DNA of 64,000 nt from Alteromonas hispanica (GTDB taxonomy: Bacteria; Pseudomonadota; Gammaproteobacteria; Enterobacterales; Alteromonadaceae): contig NZ_JAAAWP010000003.1 of assembly GCF_010500915.1 (NCBI RefSeq), positions 434,001-498,000 on the forward strand, written 5' to 3'. The position numbers were made by a program, and so were the translations under genes. Shown here in pieces: positions 56,490 to 64,000 of this stretch. Within the stretch, counting starts at the first letter, position 1; each line of letters starts with the position of its first letter. Below the pieces are notes generated by a model, which was not told where the DNA came from, searched no databases, and saw only the letters and a program-made list of their open reading frames with translations.

Positions 56490-57470
56490 ATGACTACAAT
56501 CTATGAAGTGGCCACCCGCGCCGGCGTATCGTTATCTACGGTATCTCGCGTTCTTAATGGCAATAAGTCTGTTAACCCTGCTTTGGCTGAAAAGGTTAAA
56601 CAAGCCGCAAGCGAACTGCACTTCACACCAAGTCAGAAAGCGCGTTCTTTAGCATCTAAACACAGTCATGCTATTGGTATTGTGCTGCCTAACAAACACA
56701 TGCTTTTTGCATCTCACTTACTGTTTTCTTTCGAGCACATTTTGCGGCAGCATAAGAAGCATTGTGTTATCGCTTTTTCCCACGACACAATTGAGTCTGA
56801 AGTGGAGGCCATCGAATTTTTATTGTCTCAAGGTTGTGACGGAGTATTTGTCACTACTATTTCTTCGACGACAAAACATTTGCATAGCTTGAAAGATAAG
56901 ATTGTTACGTTGAGTACAGGAGAGGCAAAAGCTACTGTGACTGACTTGTCGGCATCTGTCGCTCACTGTGTTTCAAAAGCACATCACTTGCTAAGTGAAC
57001 AAGGACACACAGACATAGCGTTAGTAAATGACCGCAAAACCGTGTCTCAAAACGAAACGTTTCTCTCTTTATTCAAGAAACAATTAATCGTAAATGTAGA
57101 AGTTGATGCTTTATCCGATCCATTTCTCGACCCGCTACTCGAACTAATGGCCAAGGGAGAAGTATTTTCAGCTATTATTTGCACCAACGACGTTTTGGTT
57201 GAGCGTGTAGTTAATAGCGCCAAAGAGCTAGGAATGGTGCTGCCCAGCGACTTATCTATTATATCGTCACGACCGCCCAATGCACACGCAGAAATAAGTA
57301 GTTCGCTGACTTATAATGTATCAAGCGTAGCCTACTCAACGCTTGATATGGCAAGAGCTGCGGCGAAGAAGTGCTTTGCTGCTTTCTATGACGATGGGTT
57401 AGATGAAGATAGTGCGAATCCGCTGTCTCCCATATTTCTTGACTATGGTAGCACAGCGCCTTTTTCTTAG
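56490..57470 (+). CDS. LacI-family transcriptional regulator
   Basis: 326 residues. N-terminal LacI helix-turn-helix and hinge helix (TTIYEVATRAGVSLSTVSRVLNGNKSVNP, TPSQKARSLASK), then a periplasmic-binding-like ligand domain (HAIGIVLPNK..., SAIICTNDVLVERVVNSAKELGMVLPSDLSII). ATG 56490; a GTG three codons earlier is less likely. No sugar-utilisation genes are adjacent; the ligand and targets are unknown. Convergent with the acyltransferase gene. Confidence 0.9.
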   Translation: MTTIYEVATRAGVSLSTVSRVLNGNKSVNPALAEKVKQAASELHFTPSQKARSLASKHSHAIGIVLPNKHMLFASHLLFSFEHILRQHKKHCVIAFSHDTIESEVEAIEFLLSQGCDGVFVTTISSTTKHLHSLKDKIVTLSTGEAKATVTDLSASVAHCVSKAHHLLSEQGHTDIALVNDRKTVSQNETFLSLFKKQLIVNVEVDALSDPFLDPLLELMAKGEVFSAIICTNDVLVERVVNSAKELGMVLPSDLSIISSRPPNAHAEISSSLTYNVSSVAYSTLDMARAAAKKCFAAFYDDGLDEDSANPLSPIFLDYGSTAPFS

Positions 57471-57514
57471 CCGCTCTACTTAAAACGCAATAGTTATCTT
57501 CAAGTAAAACAAGG

Positions 57515-58660
57515 CTACATATACTTAAGCCACCAGTAGTTATGCTGCGCTTTGAAATGGCTAAACCATCGCACGGGATAATAGAGAGTGATGGCAAGCA
57601 CACCTGTAATCAGCCAGATTTGCCACATCTCATTTACGCCAAAGTAGACACCTTTATTCGTTCCCCAAGTACTCACGGCTACTGTGTATAGCACGAGTAA
57701 TATATAGAGGTGAAGGACGTAAAAAAACATAGGAACTGAGCCAAAAGTATCCAGGATGGTCATTCCTCTAGCATTTACTCTTTCAAAAACAAAAAGAAGC
57801 AGGAACATTCCTGACAGTGTAAAGAGCAAAAACGCGAGTGACGGAGGGTATTTAGTCATATTGAATAAAGACATTGCTGACAAAATAGCGGTGTCTTGCA
57901 TCGACCAAGGCAGGGTCTCTCCGTAAATATTGAATCCTCTTAGAAAGACGAATAAAAATGCGGTGACACCGGCTAGACCGAGCAGCCAACTGCCCCGTAA
58001 AGCCTTATTTTTATTTACACCATATAATGGCCCGCATGCAAAGCCGCATAAAATCACACCAATCCAAGGCAGTACGGGGTAGCTCACTTTCACACTCAAA
58101 AGGTCACTCTGTACAATGTACCCCCTGTCATGAAGCATACTCCAAAGGGTATAACCTGTTTCATGTGAAACATAATTGATAGGCGTGAGCGCATTGTGCC
58201 CAAATACTATGATTAAACCAATAGCGAGAAGGGCATTACGCGGAAGGCCACTTAGCAACGCGAGAGCAAGCATACTCACGCCAATCGCCCACATAACTTG
58301 AAGGTAAATTACATCAAAGCTTCCCAACCAGCTGTAAGTAATAAAGGTGACTTCTAAAAATAGAATAAAAAGTCCCCGCTTAAAAAGAAATAACCTTACA
58401 TCTCTTTTAGGTTTGTTTACCGGGTTGGCATAAAGCCATGCAGAAAGGCCGGTAAGAAACACAAATACAGGCGCGCAATAATGAGCTAGCAAACGGCTAA
58501 AAAATAGCGCCGGCGACGTAGTCTCAATGTCCATAGGATCGGACACCTGCATGTGTAAAAAGAATCGCTCCCGCACGTGGTCAATCAACATGATAATCAT
58601 AACTAAACCGCGCATCATATCTATGCTGCGAATGCGTTCGCGTTTCACATTAGAATGCAT
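57515..58660 (-). CDS. DUF1624/HGSNAT-like membrane acyltransferase
   Basis: 381-residue polytopic membrane protein. N-terminal RERIRSIDMMRGLVMIIMLIDHVRERFF is the family start, with the catalytic-type Asp-His of LIDHVR, and about ten helices follow. The family includes heparan-alpha-glucosaminide N-acetyltransferase, which transfers acetyl from acetyl-CoA across a membrane. Start ATG overlaps the TonB receptor end by 11 bases, so it is co-translated with the receptor. Substrate unknown. Confidence 0.8.
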   Translation of the reverse strand: MHSNVKRERIRSIDMMRGLVMIIMLIDHVRERFFLHMQVSDPMDIETTSPALFFSRLLAHYCAPVFVFLTGLSAWLYANPVNKPKRDVRLFLFKRGLFILFLEVTFITYSWLGSFDVIYLQVMWAIGVSMLALALLSGLPRNALLAIGLIIVFGHNALTPINYVSHETGYTLWSMLHDRGYIVQSDLLSVKVSYPVLPWIGVILCGFACGPLYGVNKNKALRGSWLLGLAGVTAFLFVFLRGFNIYGETLPWSMQDTAILSAMSLFNMTKYPPSLAFLLFTLSGMFLLLFVFERVNARGMTILDTFGSVPMFFYVLHLYILLVLYTVAVSTWGTNKGVYFGVNEMWQIWLITGVLAITLYYPVRWFSHFKAQHNYWWLKYM

Positions 58661-60797
58661 AATCGACCCGCATATTTATTGTTCTAGGCGCGCCAGGGTA
58701 AGACCACAAACGGTGATAACTACTTTCGATATAAGTTTCATCAAACAAGTTGTCTACGTTAAGTTGTAAATTCAACGAGTCGGTGAAAGCTAAAGTCGCA
58801 AATAGCCCTGCAAGCTGATAAGAGGGAAGTTGAAAAGATAAATCTGCAGCATCTCCAAGCTGTTCATGTACATATTGATAAGAGCTTCCAATTTGCGAGT
58901 CCATGCCTGCTATTTTAGTAAAGTAGGTTAGCACAGTAGACAGTGTGTATTCGGGCACATTAACCAATGGGCTGCCCTGCGGTATTTCTACGCCCCAGTC
59001 AGCATTAACAACTGTGTTTTCGGTCTCAGCTTGCGTCTTCGCGGCGGAAACGAAGAGCGACATATTATCGCTGATTTGAGCATTGAATTCTATTTCAACG
59101 CCCTTGCTCACGGCTTCTCCTAAGGGAGCAGAAAACCCAACATTTACAGGGTCTGCAACCAATATATTAGACTTTCTTCCCCGAAAAGCGGCAACAGAAC
59201 CCACGATATTATTAAACGAGAATTTTGAGCCTATTTCCACTGAACTGCTTTCTTCAAATCCAAACGGTTCACCGTTCGCATCTGTGCCACTAAGCGACAA
59301 AAAGCCTTCGGAATAACTGGTATATACATTTATATTGTCGCTAACCTTATAGATAAGTCCTAAGCGGGGGCTAAGGCGAGTTTCAGTATTACGATTAGTT
59401 GTTTGTTGATTTACCTCGAAAATATCCTGGTCTATATAATCTGCGCGGGCACCAAGTAAAATATCGATATTATTGGCAATTGCGATCGTATCTTGAACGT
59501 ACAGTCCAACGCCTCGCTGCTCTTCAATATTTTGGTAAAGAAGTGCTACGTCAGGTTGTTGCTGCCCATATACAGGATTATTGATATTAAGCGTATAGGT
59601 GCCTTTTCCACCGCGGTAGCGGAATAACGCAGTACTTAGGTCATATTCATAGGCATCAATGCCAACAAGTAAGTTATGTGATAAACCAGCGAATTGGGTA
59701 TCTCCACTCAACTCAACACGTAAAGCACTATCAGAAGAGTCATAATCTCGCTTTCTGCGCTGCCTTGTCAGCGTTTCACCATCGACGTAAACAGACTGTC
59801 TCGCCCCTGACAGTTCAGCGTCTGAGGAAAAGCCATCCATTCGCGTATCTCGATAGCTTAGCCCAGCAAGTAATGCCCATTGGCTGTTAAGTTGTTTGTC
59901 ATAAGTGAGCTGGTGGCTGAGCGCATAAATTGTTGTTGGCCCATCGTTGAGTTCACCTAAGTAAAGACTGGTATCTATATCATCGAAATTATCGTTAAGT
60001 ATCGCAATGCCACGATCAAATCGTTGAGCCTGTTTAAAAAACTGCATTTCGTAAAGCAGTGACTCTGCGTCACCTAAATCAATATTAAAGGAAGGGGATA
60101 ACACCGTTTTTCGACGAGTAACCGTATCGCGATAGCTGTTGTTGTCTTCGAAAGCACCGTTTATTCGAACAGCCAGAATATCGTTTATACCCTGAGTATA
60201 GTCTGCCTCTATTCGCTGATTAGCATAGCTACCGTAAATCGCAGAAATGCTACCCGATTCATAATATTGAGGCTTTTTAGTAATTATATTTACGACACCA
60301 CCTGGATCAGAGCGTCCGTAAAGCGCCGAACCTGGCCCCTTGATGACTTCTATGGACTCAACGTTAGACATATCAAAGGTCCCGCTGAAGCCTCTTCCTC
60401 CACTAAACCCATTCACCATGAAGCCAGCCGGCATATTTTCATTGCCTGCAAATCCGCGAATGGCAAAGCTATCCCAAAATCCACCGCTGTTGTTTTGCTT
60501 TGTAAGGCTTGCGTCTAGTGTCAGTGCATCCTGTAATCGCGTCATCCCTAGCTTTTTAGCGTCATCACCGGTAATTGTTGTTATGGCTTGCGGAAGCTCG
60601 AAAGGCTTTACATTGCCCCTAAAAAGCTGTCGATAGGTAATATCAATTTTTTCAACATTGTCGGAATCTTTCCCATTAGTATATGAAATATCATCGTCGT
60701 TTTTAGCGTCGGCTTGGGCATTTGAGCTTATAAGAGAGAGCGACAATACAGATACTAATATGAATAGCGACACGCGGAATGTAGATTGTTTTTTCAC
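58650..60797 (-). CDS. TonB-dependent siderophore receptor
   Basis: 715-residue outer-membrane receptor. Signal peptide about 1-29 (ending NAQA), then plug domain with LQDALTLDASL, SFAIRGF, ESIEVIKGPGSALYGRSDPGGVVNIITKKP (siderophore-receptor signature), then a 22-strand barrel ending NLFDETYIESSYHRLWSYPGAPRTINMRVDYAF. Start is GTG at 60797 with AAGG seven bases upstream. No FecR-type signalling extension. Substrate class: ferric siderophore, exact one unknown. Overlaps the acyltransferase gene. Confidence 0.9.
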   Translation of the reverse strand: MKKQSTFRVSLFILVSVLSLSLISSNAQADAKNDDDISYTNGKDSDNVEKIDITYRQLFRGNVKPFELPQAITTITGDDAKKLGMTRLQDALTLDASLTKQNNSGGFWDSFAIRGFAGNENMPAGFMVNGFSGGRGFSGTFDMSNVESIEVIKGPGSALYGRSDPGGVVNIITKKPQYYESGSISAIYGSYANQRIEADYTQGINDILAVRINGAFEDNNSYRDTVTRRKTVLSPSFNIDLGDAESLLYEMQFFKQAQRFDRGIAILNDNFDDIDTSLYLGELNDGPTTIYALSHQLTYDKQLNSQWALLAGLSYRDTRMDGFSSDAELSGARQSVYVDGETLTRQRRKRDYDSSDSALRVELSGDTQFAGLSHNLLVGIDAYEYDLSTALFRYRGGKGTYTLNINNPVYGQQQPDVALLYQNIEEQRGVGLYVQDTIAIANNIDILLGARADYIDQDIFEVNQQTTNRNTETRLSPRLGLIYKVSDNINVYTSYSEGFLSLSGTDANGEPFGFEESSSVEIGSKFSFNNIVGSVAAFRGRKSNILVADPVNVGFSAPLGEAVSKGVEIEFNAQISDNMSLFVSAAKTQAETENTVVNADWGVEIPQGSPLVNVPEYTLSTVLTYFTKIAGMDSQIGSSYQYVHEQLGDAADLSFQLPSYQLAGLFATLAFTDSLNLQLNVDNLFDETYIESSYHRLWSYPGAPRTINMRVDYAF

Positions 60798-60842
60798 GGA
60801 AAAACCTTAAAGCACAATATTGAATCAAACCAAATTTACAAA

Positions 60843-60854
60843 ATGTTATAACAT
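60843..60854. promoter_or_regulatory. Palindrome upstream of the siderophore receptor
   Basis: ATGTTATAACAT is a perfect 12-bp palindrome, 46 bases before the receptor start codon. It could be an operator, but it does not fit the Fur consensus, and no regulator is assigned. Confidence 0.4.
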
Positions 60855-60948
60855 AACAAAATAAAGATAAAGCAATATTGTTTGAATGGTTCAGGTTATG
60901 TGTTTATAGCGCTATGCTGTGACAACGGTAATCTAATGCGGTGGTAAT

Positions 60949-61461
60949 ATGTCCAAAGATAAGCTTCAATTGAAAATGAAAACTTTGCTGCAAGTTCTTC
61001 TTGCAACGGCTCTGTTGACCTTCTTAACAACAAGTCGTGCTGAGAGCGATATCGAGCAGGTGTCGGGTGTGTTAGACAAATTGCATTCGCAAGCATCTCA
61101 AGCAAACTTCACTGAATATTTTAATTTATATGCGCCAGATGCTGTTTTTATTGGTACAGACGCCGACGAAGTATGGAGCATTAGCGAATTTAAAGCCTAC
61201 GCGAAACCGCATTTTGACAAAGGTACCGGCTGGACATATTTACCTAGAGACAGACACATCTATTTTTCTCCAGATCACCAAGTGGCCTGGTTTGATGAGC
61301 TATTAGATAATAAAAAACTAGGTGAAACGAGAGGGACGGGAGTACTCATCAAAACAGACAATCAGTGGAAAATTAGTCAGTACCACCTTACGATTCCAAT
61401 CCCAAATAATTTAGCCACAGATATCGCTGAGCAGATTAAAAAACATCACACAAAAAAATAG
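60949..61461 (+). CDS. Secreted NTF2-like/SnoaL (DUF4440-type) protein
   Basis: 170-residue protein with an N-terminal signal peptide (hydrophobic LLQVLLATALLTFLTTSRA) and an NTF2-like cone fold: FTEYFNLYAPDAVFIGTDADEVWSISEFKAYAKPHF, VAWFDELLDN, RGTGVLIKTDNQWKISQYHLTIPIPN. The binding cavity has unknown ligand. GGTGG precedes ATG 60949; ATG 60976 is an alternative start nearer the signal peptide. Divergent from the siderophore receptor. Confidence 0.8.
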   Translation: MSKDKLQLKMKTLLQVLLATALLTFLTTSRAESDIEQVSGVLDKLHSQASQANFTEYFNLYAPDAVFIGTDADEVWSISEFKAYAKPHFDKGTGWTYLPRDRHIYFSPDHQVAWFDELLDNKKLGETRGTGVLIKTDNQWKISQYHLTIPIPNNLATDIAEQIKKHHTKK

Positions 61462-61484
61462 AGCCGCCGTAGCGACTCTATTTT
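61453..61484 (+). terminator. Terminator of the NTF2-like gene
   Basis: AAAATAGAG (from 61455) pairs with CTCTATTTT (to 61484) across an 11-12 base GC-rich loop that can extend the stem by three further pairs. It immediately overlaps the stop codon region; the T-run is short (TTTT). Confidence 0.6.
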
Positions 61485-61527
61485 AGGGCTCAATTAAAGA
61501 GTTCTTTTTAACAACTAGCGCTCTTCT

Positions 61528-62169
61528 TTAGGTGTTAGACGACGTTAATGGTTGAATTTCCATCTCCACTCGACGATTCATAGAACGGTTAGCGGCGCTA
61601 TTATTAGGTACCTTTGGTGAATACTCGCCCATGCCTACGGTAGTAATGCGAGTTGAATTCACAGAAAAGTTAATAAGCTGATTTTTCACCGCACTGGCTC
61701 TTCGTTCAGACAGTGTTTGGTTATACTGCTCTGCCCCAACATCGTCGGTATGGCCTTTAATCATAAGGACGGTTTTTTCGTAGTTATTAATTACTTTAGC
61801 AACATCTTGCAAAACTGGATTAAAGTTTGGACTAATACTCGCACTATCTGTAGCAAATGTGATGTCGCCAGGCATGATAAGACGAAGGTTATCGCCTTCT
61901 CGAACCACTTGCACGCCGGTATCAGATAACTCGCTGCGAAGCGCTTCTTCTTGCTTATCCATGTAGCCACCAATCGCGCCACCAGCAATTGCACCTACCG
62001 CTGCACCCCAAGCGTAGCGACTTTTGTCATGATCGCCAGTTGCTTTACCTAGTACTGCTCCTAAAACAGCGCCTATTGCAGCACCCTTTTGCGTATTGTT
62101 TGGGTTATTCGCACAGCCTGCCACAGTAAGTGATGCAGCGATTAAACTTACAGCTAGTGTTTTTTTCAT
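61528..62169 (-). CDS. OmpA-family lipoprotein with glycine zipper (YiaD-like)
   Basis: 213-residue lipoprotein: signal with lipobox VAGC (Cys19), glycine-zipper region GAAIGAVLGAVLGKATGDHDKSRYAWGAAVGAIAGGAIGGYMD, then the OmpA C-terminal peptidoglycan-binding domain (about 100-213) with MIKGHTDDVGAEQYNQTLSERRA and NRRVEMEI. GAGG lies five bases before the ATG. Anchors the outer membrane to peptidoglycan. Confidence 0.92.
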   Translation of the reverse strand: MKKTLAVSLIAASLTVAGCANNPNNTQKGAAIGAVLGAVLGKATGDHDKSRYAWGAAVGAIAGGAIGGYMDKQEEALRSELSDTGVQVVREGDNLRLIMPGDITFATDSASISPNFNPVLQDVAKVINNYEKTVLMIKGHTDDVGAEQYNQTLSERRASAVKNQLINFSVNSTRITTVGMGEYSPKVPNNSAANRSMNRRVEMEIQPLTSSNT

Positions 62170-62728
62170 AGCGTCCTCTTCTTTGCTTTAAACACCTGCA
62201 TTTACCTTTATGAGGTACAAACAACAAGTGCCAATAAATTACCTATATTCTAGGATAAATTTCTTTTGATAAAATAGTGATGATTCAACTTAAAACTCAA
62301 TCACGTCATTTTTTATCTAATCAGTAATAAACATATCAACTGTAGTCGAGCAATAAATGTTCCATAACGCTTAGTTTAATGAATATTCAGTTTAGCCTTC
62401 CGCTGAACCTCTCTTCAATTTTCTTTTCAACGTATTGGTTTAAAGGGTTAGGCACAGAATAATTGGTTTAAGCTGAACGCAGTATTAATCAAAGAAATGA
62501 CGCTGCTATGTTTTGGAAATAGCGCTTTTCCTATAGAGAGATTTGTAATCTCTACACGCTCTTTTTATACAGATTTGCTACCGACTGTCTTCAATAAGTG
62601 ACAAGGCTATTTGCTAAGGTTATTTGCCAAGATCCTTTGCTCAAAGGCTCTCAAATAAAAAGAACTAGGTATTTAGGCGTAAATGTAAAACGTAAATTAA
62701 AAGGACAGTTTAAGAGAATAAAGAGGTT
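62170..62728. other. Gene-free region upstream of the OmpA-like lipoprotein gene
   Basis: 559 bases with no supportable gene, AT-rich. It holds the lipoprotein promoter and, at its right end, the 3' side of the HD-GYP gene. A repeated motif is seen near 62600-62635 (tatttgct-aaggt / tatttgcc-aagat). No strong hairpin with T-run is visible. Confidence 0.4.
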
Positions 62729-63937
62729 TTAGCCTATTGAAACAGAACGCTCAAAAAAGGCGTTAACATCTATACCGTAATCTGAAGCAATAACCGCCTT
62801 ATCAATTTTAAGAGCTTTATCGCCCGATAAGTCGATGTCTTTTGGCGTTAAGTAGTGATTACCTTTCACTGAGTAGAATACTTTTACTATGGGTGAAAAT
62901 GGTGAATCGTTTTGTTTAAGCACCATTGCCAATCTCTCGTTTGACAGCAACACTAAGCTACCAACAGGATAAACACCTAAACATTTTATAAATTGCTGAA
63001 CCAAAACGACATCTAGACGGGTAGGCGCTTCGTTCATCAATATAGAAAACGCTTTCTGGCTAGACATGCCTGCTTTATACACACGATCTGCAGTTAGTGC
63101 GTCATACATATCCGCAATAGCAAGCATACGACCTTCTGTGCTTATCTCATCGCCTTTTTTCCCTGCTGGATACCCCAAGCCGTCTAAGCGCTCGTGGTGT
63201 TCGCTAATAGCCTGAATAAGCGGCATTGCAACATCAGTATTTAGCAGATAATCAACGCCATGCTTTACGTGGCTCTTCATAATTTCCATTTCTGGATCTG
63301 TAAGTCGTCCGGGCTTATGAAGAATTTCATCAGGAATATTAATCTTGCCTAAATCATGAAGAAAGCCAGTGTACGATAGCTCCTGAACTTTCTCCTCAGA
63401 TAGGCCTAAAAACGTGGCAAAGTTAGCTAATAATATAGCCACGTTGAGGGAGTGTTCTAGCAAGTAATCGTCTTTCTCTCTAATTTTAGTTAGGCACAAC
63501 AAAGCGTCGGGGTTGCGGTCAACAGATGCAACAAGCTTGTTGGAAAACTCTTTGGGAATACTGGCATCAAAAGGCGTCTCTTTTTTTACACTATCGAGAA
63601 GTAGCTTTTGTATTTCTTTGCCCTGAGCGTGCAGCTTAGTCGCTTTTGTTAACTCACTCTCAAGGGATACCTTCACCGTTTTCGGCTTCTTTTTAGCCGT
63701 TACTTTTTCAGACCTATCGGATTCGCTTAGTATTTTTCCATCGCTAGCACCTGCAGGTTCAAATGCTTTATCAGTATCAATAGCAAGGACTTTTACGCCC
63801 TGTTTTTTCAACAGGTCTATCACTTTTTGTGACGTCACTTTACCTTGGTTTTTTATCTCCAATGCACCTTTTTGCTCGAGTATTTTATGAACAAACATAC
63901 CTGGTTTCAGTGCATCGATACTAATTCGTTTTAACAT
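62729..63937 (-). CDS. HD-GYP cyclic di-GMP phosphodiesterase with DUF3391
   Basis: 402-residue protein predicted to degrade cyclic di-GMP. N-terminal DUF3391 (about 1-55, MLKRISIDALKPGMFVHKI), a charged linker, then HD-GYP (about 145-330): His162 (EHSLNVA), His194-Asp195 (HDLGK), His223, and the motif HHERLDGLGYP (247-257), with DMYDALT following. All catalytic residues are intact. ATG 63937 with a weak purine site. The second c-di-GMP gene of the window, with the GGDEF protein at 14.4-16.7 kb. Confidence 0.92.
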   Translation of the reverse strand: MLKRISIDALKPGMFVHKILEQKGALEIKNQGKVTSQKVIDLLKKQGVKVLAIDTDKAFEPAGASDGKILSESDRSEKVTAKKKPKTVKVSLESELTKATKLHAQGKEIQKLLLDSVKKETPFDASIPKEFSNKLVASVDRNPDALLCLTKIREKDDYLLEHSLNVAILLANFATFLGLSEEKVQELSYTGFLHDLGKINIPDEILHKPGRLTDPEMEIMKSHVKHGVDYLLNTDVAMPLIQAISEHHERLDGLGYPAGKKGDEISTEGRMLAIADMYDALTADRVYKAGMSSQKAFSILMNEAPTRLDVVLVQQFIKCLGVYPVGSLVLLSNERLAMVLKQNDSPFSPIVKVFYSVKGNHYLTPKDIDLSGDKALKIDKAVIASDYGIDVNAFFERSVSIG

Positions 63938-64000
63938 TCGTTATGTACTACTCTTATGCTATTGGTAATGTTGTATAAAGCTCTAGTGTCACTAATATTT

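Noticed and set aside
58585-58610. TGATAATCATAAC, like a Fur half site
   Set aside because: It lies inside the acyltransferase coding region with no promoter context.

Overview
The window is a contiguous piece of a gammaproteobacterial chromosome, most likely Alteromonas or a close relative in the Alteromonadales. The support is protein character and local order: an IlvY/IlvC pair, a divergent yicC / rph-pyrE pair, PlsB, LexA and DinF in one neighbourhood, a caa3-type oxidase cluster, Omp85-type TamA with TamB, and a TonB siderophore receptor. I see no rRNA, tRNA, CRISPR array, insertion sequence, integrase or prophage. Coding density is high and base use looks even, so this is core chromosome, not an island. 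Many starts were moved inward from the longest frame using Shine-Dalgarno sites, signal peptides or remembered family N-termini.

Layout. 1-3.8 kb: aspartate/glutamate racemase, VOC protein, DinF-type MATE exporter and a divergent secreted polysaccharide deacetylase. 3.9-13.1 kb: aerobic respiration block on the minus strand, ctaC-ctaD-ctaG-ctaE, then SURF1, a small thioredoxin-like membrane protein, heme A synthase, heme O synthase, SCO and a GNAT protein; a DUF2909 membrane gene sits inside on the plus strand. 13.7-20 kb: lexA with two LexA boxes, a GAF-PAS-PAS-GAF-GGDEF diguanylate cyclase, a GNAT gene and plsB. 20-29 kb: branched-chain amino acids (ilvD-ilvA; ilvY/ilvC around a perfect 9+7+9 operator) with a TRIC channel gene and comM/yifB between. 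29-37 kb: Bcr/CflA exporter and tamA-tamB. 36.7-38.4 kb: an ECF sigma factor, an overlapping four-helix membrane protein and a divergent coiled-coil membrane protein. 38.4-41.9 kb: DMT exporter, D-2-hydroxyacid dehydrogenase, thioesterase, proB.

42-53.5 kb holds less characterised genes: an exported M1 metallopeptidase overlapping a DUF6702 gene, an ABC1 kinase, DUF6482, a fatty acid hydroxylase-family protein, the DUF3014-DUF1285 pair, an exported amidohydrolase, a VTT-domain protein, and an orphan 153-residue protein behind a Fur-box-like site. 53.6-56.3 kb is RNA and pyrimidine metabolism (tusA, pyrE, rph, divergent yicC). 56.5-64 kb: LacI regulator, HGSNAT-like acyltransferase overlapping a TonB siderophore receptor, NTF2-like secreted protein, OmpA-type lipoprotein and an HD-GYP protein.

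I found no convincing new defence or mobile system. The least explained items are the ECF sigma / membrane / coiled-coil cluster, the Fur-linked orphan, the receptor-acyltransferase pair, the M1 peptidase-DUF6702 pair and the CxxxC protein in the oxidase operon.
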